Origin: Macrothele yani
Lineage: Eukaryota > Arthropoda > Arachnida > Araneae > Macrothelidae
Length of the DNA: 64,000 bases
Reading direction: 5' to 3'
NCBI GenBank assembly: GCA_039090855.1
Contig: CM077013.1
Location: 139,211,240-139,275,239, forward strand
Shown here: positions 54,789 through 64,000 of the stretch, piece after piece
Layout: every line of letters begins with the position of its first letter
Numbering within the stretch: the first letter of the stretch is position 1
Notes under the pieces: model-generated
Databases searched by the model: none
Told to the model about the DNA's origin: nothing
Seen by the model: only the letters and a program-made list of their open reading frames with translations
Translations under genes and position numbers: made by a program

Positions 54789-55751
54789 CTACGTTCAAAA
54801 AGTTCCGGAACTTTTAATATTAAAAATGAATGAGTACAGATAATACCTGTTTATGCGGTGTTTCCTTCGAAGTAGTTACCCTGTGCAACTATGCAATTTT
54901 GCCAGCGCTCACGCAAAGGTTTAAATGCAGATTGCAAGCCTTCTTTTGCCACATCATCCAGTGCCTCCATCGCAGCTCTTTGCACTTCTTCGGAACTTGA
55001 AAAACGTCGTCCCTAAAGCAAATTCTTCATCCGGGGGAAAAGGAAAAAGTAACACGAGGCGAAATCAGGGGAATAAGCTGGTTGTGGAAGAACGAGAATG
55101 TGATGTTTGGACAGGTAATCGGATACCAGGATGGATCTGTGAGCCAGCGCATTATCGTGATTGAGCACCCACGAGTTGGTCTTCCAAAGATCGGGTCGCT
55201 TGCGTCTCACTGATTTTTGGTGACGTTTCAGGACGTTGACGTACTCTTCTTTAGTGCCTGCACGACCATGTTGAAGTAGTTCCTTGTGTACGACCCCCTT
55301 GCAATCGAAGAAAACTATTAACATGACCTTTCCCTTGTAGCGGTCAGCCTCCAAAGGAAAAGTCTAACGTCGTCCTGACCTCTCATCATCCTCGATACTC
55401 TGTCGCCTGTTTTCGAATCGTCGATGCCACTCATAAACTCTAGTTCGACTCATTGCACTCTTACCGTACGCTGACTTAGTCATTTGAAAAGTCTCATCGA
55501 AAGATTTTCCGAGCTGAACACAACATTTTACACTTGAACTCTGTTCAAAATTCGACATCCTTATCCTCGCGACGGAGATCCTCGAATGCTTATAATCACG
55601 AACTACGCAAACACGCTGTACGTGTTGGATCTGGATCAAACCGATCCTGGCTGGTCGGTCACATGATACTCTTCGCTTGCTCAGCGGGGAATGACGTAAT
55701 TCACTGACATTTGGCAAATATTCAAAAAGCTCCGGAAGTTTTTGAACGTAG
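54789..55751 (-). mobile_element. Internally deleted mariner element
   Basis: Ends read inward as CTACGTTCAAAAAGTTCCGG and CTACGTTCAAAAACTTCCGG. TA at 54787-54788 and 55752-55753. At 963 bp it is about 300 bp shorter than full mariners. Confidence 0.88.
54851..55559 (-). pseudogene. Mariner transposase, centre deleted
   Basis: ATG 55559 gives MSNFEQSSSVKCCVQLGKSF, then ETFQMTKSAYGKSAMSRTRV and YEWHRRFENRRQSIEDDERS, the paired helix-turn-helix DNA-binding part. After DDERSGRR a deletion removes the first catalytic region. The remainder has KVMLIVFFDCKGVVHKELLQ, WVLNHDNALAHRSILVSDYL (second D) and YSPDFASCYFFLFPRMKNLL, where the last aspartate of the expected PCDFF is now tyrosine. It ends NYFEGNTA with TAA at 54851. 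An upstream open extension to 55717 is terminal-repeat sequence. Confidence 0.87.
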
Positions 55752-55759
55752 TAGTAGTT

Positions 55760-56685
55760 CTCTTGTGCATATTGTTATTCCGTGTATTTGCGGAAAAATA
55801 TTACATAGTAAAATAAACATATCAAGTATTGGAATAATTTTGTTCTTGGCACTTTAAATTTGTCCCGGTAACCCCGTAATAGTTTTATTAGCATTTTAAC
55901 CAATGGAAACAAATGTGAGGATGGTATTGTGCGAAACTAATTGCCATAATCAACTCGCCGTTAAAAGTAGTATGTACATTGGGTTTTTCACGGTGCAGCT
56001 ATCTTTACTAATTGTAAATTCGAGTGTACACGAAACATTTCCCGTTTTTCTCGTGATTCAACCCTCGCTTAAACCTATATATGTTTGATTCAAATTTTAC
56101 CAAAGCGATTCCAGCTGCCGGATGTTTAAAGTGATCCTCCTTTCCAACATAAAATTCTTTATATCTCCTGAACTACTATTCATTTATGTCAAAACTTTCA
56201 AATGAAGATCGTATTTTATAATCAGTTCTTGAGAGAATAACATCAGCTTTCAGTTTATGCCAAAAGAAAATAATAATATAAGATTTAAACAAATCAATGT
56301 TCAGTAGCGATTAAATTAATTTTCTTGTCGACGAGTTTCGCTGTACTTTAGCCCAGCTTCGATAGGATGAATGACACGTAAATATTCAAATCTCCAATAT
56401 TCAATCTCCCAAAAAGAAAATTAAGTTATTATCACTAAATCTGCATTTCTTCATTCTTATGTACTTCTTAATGTTCGTAGTATCTGGTTTATAATAAAAC
56501 TAGGACAAGCCGCCAACTGTAACCGATAACTCGGGTACAGTTGGCATATTTTGAGCGAAGCTAGTGCAAAATCTAAGCTCACTAAGGCGTCTATTATAAC
56601 AAATTCTAAAAAACGAACGCGCAAAATTTATGACTTCCAGAACAAAAGTACGAAACATTCTAAAATGGAAATGCCTAAAATTTAT
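55760..56685. other. AT-rich non-coding stretch
   Basis: No recognised element or protein; short ORFs lack domains. Confidence 0.4.
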
Positions 56686-56689
56686 CATG

Positions 56690-56850
56690 AACTACTTTCC
56701 TTCACGCCTTCACATTGGTTGCGATCAGGTTGCATGTAAACAAAGCGGAAAGACACACTCAAATCGGGAACCACGTTTTACATTTTGTATCGCGAAAGAC
56801 AGACACACTCACACATACGCAAACTTCCTTTTATTATTATAGATTAAGCA
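56690..56850. repeat. Second copy of the 9170-9620 repeat
   Basis: GCATGTAAACAAAGCGGAAA and AAATCGGGAAC match the 9384-9422 stretch. The end TTTATTATTATAGATTA resembles 9605-9622. CACACTCACACATACGC precedes the end, as in many arthropod dispersed repeats. Confidence 0.5.
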
Positions 56851-56983
56851 AGTGTTGAGCTAACAAACGGAGTCTTTCCATTTCTTCGTTTTCCAAATTA
56901 AACGATTTTTTTAAATTAATATTAGTGAGCTGACTTTCGTGAAACAGCTTCAAATAAAAAGCCATCTAGTTTTAATTGAAATT

Positions 56984-57508
56984 CCTCAATGGCACTGAAT
57001 TTCGGGAATCGGAAGACGTCAAAATCTGACAGTGGACAATGTCAATCGCATGCCAAAAATCACGGTGATCGGATGCCATGTCGTAGCTATGCCCGAACAA
57101 TTAATTGTCCGGAGTCTCGTACAGAGAGCTGATGTTTTCAATTATTATCGAAATTGGTCAGCTTTTTAATGGTCATTATTTTTATATGACCCGACCAATC
57201 ACCATAATACCAACCCCTTGTCACTCACCATGTCCTTCCCTTTCTCTGTGGCACGTGTCACCGCAATCGGCTGAAGATCGTTAGAGGAGATAGGTAACAA
57301 ACGATACCTTCTCAAAACCCAGAAAACCTCCTAAAAATGCAAGTTTTGGACGATAATTCCTTAATGACACGGAATTTCGGGAATCGGAAGGCGTCGAAGC
57401 CTGACCATGGACGATGTCCAATCACAAGTCAAAAATCACCGTGATCGAATGTGTCATCTCGTGCTTATGCCCGAAGAACTAATTGTCTCGAGTCTCGTAA
57501 AGAGAGTT
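56984..57508. repeat. Direct duplication of ~155 bp
   Basis: Bases 56984-57140 and 57351-57508 share GAATTTCGGGAATCGGAAG, AAAAATCACSGTGATCG, TATGCCCGAA and GAGTCTCGTA. They are 367 bp apart. Just after, 57510-57535 holds CGCTCGGCCTTCGGCCTCG, a GC hairpin unlike its AT-rich surroundings. Confidence 0.7.
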
Positions 57509-57559
57509 CCGCTCGGCCTTCGGCCTCGTTTCGCTCAATAACATTTTATTCTTGTGCAG

Positions 57560-58450
57560 ATCTATAATGTAACCAACGAAATCTACTCAGTTAGATTTTT
57601 AGTAAGCCTATTTCTCGATCAATAACTTTAAAATAAAGTTCGATATCCACATGCGTAGCAGTTCTCGAAGCATTAAAATAAAGTTCTGAAGAACAGCGGA
57701 TCCAACGAGGCGGGGAGATTAAATGTTCTGTTCTAGCTTCAGTGAGAGAGAGATATAGAGATATGACAGAAAAAAAGATAAGCAGACTTTCAGAAACAGG
57801 GTTAGCTAAGAACGGAAGGGAAAATATATTTTGACTGATCATCGGAAACAATGGGTATGTTTCGTTTGATGTTATATTTTCACAAACTTCCAGGAGAAAG
57901 TCGACAGTAAGACAATGAATGACTGAAAAATCAAAGTTAAGTAAATGGAAGTTTCTTTCAAAAGAAGTGGAAATCGTGCATTGCGAAAGAATAAGCGAGT
58001 ATTTTAAAGAGAAATTACATATCATATTACTTAGAAATGACTCGATGATTCAAGCTGGAATTCTTTGTCTTCAATTAAGCAGTCCTGGTAGAAAGGGTGA
58101 CATTTATTTTGAAAGATTCTATCGAGACTTGATATTTAAGAAGCACGGATCTCGTTATCTGGCAAAGTAGACAATTGAAAGGCAGGAAAATAGTACTGAT
58201 TTTTCGGCAGCTTTTCCTGCTTTATGATTTAAAAATTTGGCACAATTTTTTGATGGAAAAAAGTCCTTAAAAAAGCAGTGAAATGCCAGGAACGGGGAGT
58301 CCTTCCAGTTTGTGTGTGTGCGTGTGTATCACCCTTCCACAAAGTATCTCTATTGGTCATTTTAAGACTAGAGCAACCTCCCCAACTCCCCTTCAGGTAA
58401 GGTTCTGGATCCTCTGCAGGCACTGAATGTTTACAGAAAGTTATTTAAAA
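57560..58450. other. Unassigned stretch
   Basis: ORFs of 83 and 144 codons overlap on opposite strands at 57591-58170. Neither shows a known domain, so no gene is called. Confidence 0.35.
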
Positions 58451-58455
58451 ACTCT

Positions 58456-58652
58456 CTATGGCATCTGACCATTCGTGCGCGATAGGTCCCGTTTCGAATC
58501 CGGATGACGCATGGATATCGTGTTTGTCTTACGGCATTGGTTCTCTATCTTCCCAGGAACCAGTGGCCCTAAATTAGGGAATGGCAACTGCTTATAGCCA
58601 ATCAAAATGCTAACGGTGATCGTTAACCCCACCCTCACCCCCAAAGAAAAAA
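58456..58652 (+). mobile_element. SINE, main family, degraded
   Basis: The A-box part is lost. CATCTGACCATTCGTGCG, TTTCGAATCCGG, GTTTGTCTTACGGCA and CCCTAAATTAGGGAATGGC identify the family. Confidence 0.8.
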
Positions 58653-58659
58653 ATCATCT

Positions 58660-61600
58660 ATAAATTTACAGCATCTTTTTGTTTGGCTTTTTGTTTCTTT
58701 AATTTGATTCTATTGCTTTAAAATTGATAAGGAGGAATAGTACACCAATTATGTAGGAAATAATAGCACTATATTAGTGATCCTATTTATTGGCGTAGAA
58801 AATATACACTTTATTTTCAAGATTTTCTCTTTGATAATTAAATACTGATCAGTTTTTAAAATGTATGTGAAAGCTTTTACGGAGCACTTTCTTTCATACT
58901 CTGAATTATTCGGTTAAACCATACTTTTTTGGTAAGTATACTTCACACCTTAATTTCCTTGTAATTATAAGCCATCTGGTTCATGTGCGAAAGCTTGGAA
59001 ACGCTTATGTGTATATTTCCTAAGCCAATAAATCGGATCATTAGTATAGTGTTACTGTTGCTTTATTTTATTATTGACAATAAAATATTTGAAGAATTGA
59101 TTTATGAGTTAATTTTTTTCCAAACCTATTTCAGATATGAACTTACGTTTACGAACCAAAGATTTTTCTGGAAGGGAATCTTCACTCGGCATTTGGTGTG
59201 ACACACACGCGCTTGTGCTACACGCGATGAAGAGTGAAATTTATCCAGCTACAAGTATCGCTAAAATAGTAATTTCAAATATGTTTGTGAGATCTCAGGT
59301 ATCTCTAAGGCATAGGTACGAAAGAACGCTAAATGAGTATTTTTTTAGCATTTTATGAATGGGAGACAGCTGAAGAAACAAACGACGACCAACATAAGAA
59401 AACAGTGGTTGCGAAACCTTGTTTGAACTGCGTGTTCTATCCATCTACGCGCACTTCTTCCAGCATATTAGGTTTTCAGTTTCGGTCACAGTGTGGGGCG
59501 GGATCTCAAGACCTGTTTCTGCCCAGGGATTCTAGAGGCTGTCTTGGATGAGGTCACTCGGTTTAAAAGCGCCGGCATCACGTCCTTTCCTTTCATTCGA
59601 GTAGAAAATTTTTACGCTTCTACTTCTTTCTAATAATACACGGGGTAACTTTTTTAATCAGCGGTGAAGCAACGCGGACACCCAATGATGCGATTTGGGG
59701 GCAGCATAACAACAAATCCTTACTAAGTCATCCTACCTGCGATTTCTTCATTTAGGACTTTATCTCAGGTGATTCGTAGAAGTCTGTTAGTTTTCCAAAG
59801 ATTACTTTCCAAGAAGGCACATTCTCCGTTTATCTAAAATAGTAGGATTCATCAACTTAACTACTTTTAGGTAAGTTGGAAATTTTATTTTGTGTTCGCC
59901 TCTCATTTTATAGACAGTTTTTCTTATTATAAGCAGATTTGTCGACCACACTTCGATAAATCGATTGATGGAATCAAAGAGACCTTTCATAAGACTCCCC
60001 TAGAAATGTTATTGTTTTGTTTTTGTCGGTGAGGAAACTTCTGGAAATTCTGTCAACGTTATTTTAAGCGATAATTAAGCGAAATTATTTTCTAAATTAT
60101 CTCTTTGATAATTAAATACCGATCACTTTTTTAAAATGTCTGTGAAAGGTTTTACGGAGCACATTCTTTCATTCTCTGAATTATTTGGTTAAACTATACC
60201 CTTATTGCCGTTCGGTAATTATACTTCACAACTTAATTTCCTTGTAATTAATTATTTTATAGTTCTTAAAAGTTATATTTTTGTAAAAGTGAACAACTAA
60301 ATGAAAAAGAAAGTAGACAAGTATGTAATTTAGATAAGTTAACAATTCATACTAGAAGTTTTATATTTTATTTATGTTGTAACATTTAAGTTATAAATGT
60401 AATAAGTGTGTTAATTTGCCTGCTTTTGTGTGAGGTTTAAAAGCTAACATTCAGCTTCTTTTTATTTTACTTTCAAGATAATAAGAGATATCTGTAATGA
60501 ATATATAAAACTATGTGCTAAATATAAAACAATATAAATATGTAAAACTATATGCTGTACTCGTACAATATCGTAAAAGCAGTTCAGATAAAAATATAAT
60601 TTAAGCGTCAGACTTTTAACCTTTATCTACTCTAACGAGGTCTCTAGGACCCAAGCATGCACTCTTCCTTTTTAAGTAAAGTGTAAAGTGCCCAGTTACT
60701 TTTTTTTAATTTCGGAGCTCACAGACCCAAACGCAACATCAGTGTTAGTTTAAGTCACCAGTTAAGTTTAAGGTTAACAGGATTAAATACCCTCGTCGAT
60801 CTCCTAAATTTACGAAACAGATGCCATGCAAAATGAAGTAAAAAGTGGAAATTTCCTTTTCGGAATTGCTCATATCGTCGCTTTATATAATTCGGAATAA
60901 ATTTATGTTTCCGGAAAATTTAAAAAGTACGGTGGAGATTGAATTTCTACATAAGATTTATATTAAAGGAATTTTAAGCATGAAACGAACATCGGTTGCA
61001 AAATTCGTTTCTCACTTGTTGTTCTTTTCTTTTTTATATCTCGTCCTCCCTTTTCTCTTGCTAAAATTTAAGTCACTCATTCTAATATATAGAGAGAAAC
61101 CAAACATAATCGTAAGTCACTCTGACCAAATTGTCAAGCATCCTGATGCCAAATTATTCACAGCGCACCTGCGTCAAAAGGAAAAAGAATCCAAGCGTAA
61201 TATTCAGAAAGCAGCGTACTGCAGTGAAAAGTAGATTTTCTTGTTTTAAAACTACCGTAGCTTTTTGAAAACTTTTTTTTAAGGAATTTAAAAAAAGAAA
61301 ATAGAAACGAAGTTACGCTGAATTTTGTTATAAATCAAGTAAAAATCCACAACTTAATCATTCAGTATGTACAATCGCAATAGGATAAAAATTTCTTTCG
61401 GTGTGCTGAATAGTCTTTACGATCATTGAACAGGTAAAGAACAATAACACAGTTTTTCACATTTAAATGATATAAACAGTTCTTGACATCTTAATTCTTC
61501 CTGCATTAGCTTTCACAAGAGTAATAAAAACAATGTTTATGTATTTTAAATTTGAAACTTGACGTAATGTTGCCACCTTATTAAACTGAACTGCTCTTAA

Positions 61601-61785
61601 ATTATTCCGGCTCAAATGGTTAACAAAATGTTTGCCATACCCACTGGCTGTCATCGAATAATTCATCTTATGAAAAGTTTCGTTTTCTTACGTTGGTCTT
61701 ATGACTCAACATCTTTGCATTCAGTGTTTTTCCCGGGGGCAATTACAAATTTGAGAGGGCTGAAACTTGTTGACTGATTATATTC
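58660..61785. repeat. AT-rich region with ~155-bp direct repeat
   Basis: 58821-58971 and 60099-60253 are copies: CTCTTTGATAATTAAATAC, TTTTACGGAGCAC, CTGAATTATT and TTAATTTCCTTGTAATTA. They are 1.28 kb apart. The 129-codon ORF 60845-61234 has a hydrophobic stretch but no recognised domain and lies in AT-rich DNA, so I do not call it a gene. Confidence 0.55.
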
Positions 61786-61789
61786 ATTT

Positions 61790-62040
61790 TGAAGATGACA
61801 ATCCGATTTTTGGCGTAAATGTGACAAGGATGGTAAATCAGATAATATCCGAAAACTTGAAAATTTTCATCGTTCTGGAGCGGGACTCGAACCCGCGTCT
61901 CCCAGATACCCGGGCGTTTTCTGGGAGACGCGGGTTCGAGTCCCGCTCCAGAACGATGAAAATTTTCAAGTTTTCGGATATTATCTGATTTACCATCCAT
62001 GTCACATTTACGCCAAAAATCGGATTGTCATCTTCAAAAT
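61790..62040. repeat. Near-perfect palindrome with tRNA-like core
   Basis: Arms of about 118 bp (61790-61908 and 61921-62040) are almost exact inverse copies, with about a dozen central bases. The inner part of each arm contains a tRNA T-arm/B-box, CGGGTTCGAGTCCCG, followed by CTCCAGAACG. There is no matching A-box or anticodon arm, so it is not a tRNA gene. Confidence 0.9.
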
Positions 62041-62113
62041 GTGTATTATATGGCGTAATCCCGTATTTCTTTCATGATTATATTCAAATAATCACAATTT
62101 TATTAATTATTAA

Positions 62114-62991
62114 TCATCATCATCATTGTCAACCATTACCAATCCACTGCTGGACGAAGGTCTTCCCAAAACAAGTTTCTTCCACAACGGTCTGTCTTGT
62201 GCCAGTCTCCTCCATGTTACTCCCGCATACTTTCGAATTTCATCAACCCATCTCCCATGTGGTCTTCTTCTGGGTCTTTTCCTGTCCCTTGGAATCCAAT
62301 CTAAAATTTCGGCTGTCCATCGATGGTCTGTTCTTCTGGCAGTATGTCCAGCCCATTGCCATTTCAGGGATTTTACTCTGATCATGATGTCTTCCACTCT
62401 TGTCATTTTTCTGATCCACGAGTTCCTCTTCTTATCTCTCCTTGTTACACCAAGCATGCACCTCTCCATTCTTCTTTGAGTTGTTTGCAGCCTTTGTATG
62501 TCTCTTTTAGTTAAAGTACACGTCTCTGCACCACACGTAAGCACTGGAAGGATGCATTGATCAAACACTTTTCTTTTAAGACATAATGGCCTATTGCTCT
62601 TGAAAATTATGCTGTTTCTTCCAGAAGCTCTCCAGGCAAGTTTTGTACGCCGATTCATTTCTTCATCAATGTGACCCTCACTTGATATCTGCTATCCAAG
62701 ATAAAAGGTACGCATCTGTTATCTCCAGCTTTTCTCCATCAATCGATAAATTTTCATTTCTTGTAAAAGCATTGTACATCACTTTTGTCTTCTGAAAGTT
62801 CATTTTTAATCCCACTTCTTTACTCTTGTAAGCAAGTTCCTGGATCATACCCTGCAGCTCTGATGGGGTAGTTGCAAAAATGACAACGTCATCAGCAAAA
62901 CGCAGGTGAGTTAGATAATCTCCATTAATCTTTATCCCTTTGTTTTCCCAGTTGAGTGATTGAAAGACATTTTCGAATGTGGCATTGAAGA
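62114..62991 (-). mobile_element. RTE copy E, 5'-truncated
   Basis: The minus strand matches the RTE 3' end. It begins with the (ATC)n tail at 62114 and ends in the reverse transcriptase near ENVFQSL (62991). The ORF 62658-62110 carries LKRKVFDQCILPVLTCGAET and GHTARRTDHRWTAEILDWIP. A 6-bp insertion at 62166 and changes near 62695 mark decay. Confidence 0.9.
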
Positions 62992-64000
62992 GCCAAGTGA
63001 TTAAAAATGTAAAAATGTTATACCTTTGCTGTAATTCAGTAATGCACCACGGATTTCACCATGAGTGGGTATAAAATATTGAGGAAGCTAGTAAGATAAC
63101 ACTGTACTGGAGAAAATCCCCCCAAAACAGGAGTGGTAAAAATGTCCTCGCCTTACCAGAAGCTTGTTTGTGATTATTTAGGAATGATTACAGTGTTACC
63201 TGAAAATGTATGAAGTAAACCATTCCCTTACCATTTCGTTTCAGCCCCTTTAGATACCACATAGTGAAAATAAAAAACTAACCGTTTGGATGCCAGTTTT
63301 AGGTGCCTCGATTTTTTTTTCACAGAATATAAACCACCCACCGCCGGGAAAAAAACATCATCTTATGGGAACAATTTCTAATAATTTGCTGTTGTTAAAA
63401 ATTAGGTAGCAACTATTTTGTTGTATTGGAAACACTAAGGTCACGTTAGCTGCACTGAGGATTAACCGTATACATAGAAATATGGCATCCAGAAGACTGA
63501 AATAAAGCTGAATGCCAGATTTCCAAATATGATAAGGTGTTGCAGTGCAAAAAACTCTACTTTGTGGAATTAGGTTTTTATTGCGGAAATAGTCCGAGGT
63601 GTCAGTGGTTGAAAAATTGCCCCTTCAGGGAGAACTGTGCGATGCTTTGTTCAAGGATGATAGCAATTCCATGAAAATATTTTTTTTATATTATTATAAT
63701 ACTTTTTAGTTAATTTATCCAAATAACGAAAACAATTGAACTAAATATATAAGGGGATATCTTCCCAAAACCTAAAAGGGGCGTTAATGGATTTTCGGGG
63801 GGCTAAGCCATCACCCCTTAATAGCTTAGAAGGCCCGCGCACCGAACGCCGGAAGCTGCGTGACGTAGGGGAGAGTAGGCTGATGTCCGTGGTGGGTGGT
63901 CGAGCATGCATGAGCTTGCTCACTCTGTGTAAGCGTGACTACGGATGTGCGTGGTTGTTGTTGTCAAATTGTCAACTAAATTTATTTTCATAGAGGAATA
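62992..64000. other. Unassigned end of window
   Basis: No recognisable protein. Bases 63780-63960 are less AT-rich, with overlapping short ORFs on both strands, but nothing identifiable. Confidence 0.4.

Noticed and set aside
57591..58170. Overlapping 144- and 83-codon ORFs
   Set aside because: Opposite strands of the same DNA, no domain, probably chance.
60845..61234. 129-codon ORF as a membrane protein gene
   Set aside because: One hydrophobic stretch only, in AT-rich DNA; no domain, splice or promoter evidence.
61860..61960. Functional tRNA at the palindrome
   Set aside because: Only a T-arm is present; no D-arm or anticodon arm can be formed.

Overview
The window looks like a gene-poor, transposon-rich stretch of an animal nuclear genome. 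The evidence is Tc1/mariner elements, RTE-type LINEs, a hAT transposase, a Penelope-like fragment, tRNA-derived SINEs, satellites, many AT and TA runs, and no operon-like coding. The repertoire fits an arthropod, possibly a chelicerate, but nothing here fixes the species. I found no host gene, no rRNA, no functional tRNA and no CRISPR array. Almost every protein signal is a mobile-element protein, and most are broken by stops, frameshifts or insertions.

Layout. 0-8.2 kb: a LINE end with an inverted 5' piece, a SINE, a Tc1-like element (3.6-4.8 kb), a Tc1 fragment, and a decayed hAT gene (6.4-8.1 kb) split by a three-copy SINE array. 8.2-13.2 kb: mostly non-coding repeats, including a 38-bp minisatellite and a ~145-bp tandem repeat. 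13.4-14.9 kb: an old RTE copy interrupted by a mariner-like element with ~118-bp terminal repeats. 16.3-19.7 kb: a LINE containing a Tc1-like element that contains another. 19.7-22.6 kb: a foldback element and a 90-bp satellite. 22.8-27.7 kb: three Tc1-like elements and a 433-bp foldback element, the first two Tc1 elements framed by a diverged inverted repeat. 27.7-37.9 kb: an RTE cluster with one intact 984-codon ORF (28179-31133), one copy with a single frameshift, and several truncated copies in both orientations separated by TA runs.

38-46 kb: decayed mariner, a Penelope-like GIY-YIG fragment, and several Tc1-like elements whose last two catalytic residues are 36 residues apart. 46.7-50.1 kb: a 74-bp satellite with a 590-bp higher-order repeat that has co-amplified SINE insertions. 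50-56 kb: more Tc1/mariner remnants. 56-64 kb: AT-rich DNA with duplications, a near-perfect tRNA-like palindrome (61.8-62.0 kb) and another truncated RTE copy.

The genes do not form a pathway. The region reads as layered insertion: old LINE and hAT copies were hit by DNA transposons, SINEs entered those, and local tandem amplification followed. I did not find a convincing new biological system. The most notable items are the possibly active RTE, transposase exons turned into minisatellites, satellite-borne SINE amplification, and the foldback elements. All coordinates and motif calls are from reading the sequence; no database search was made.
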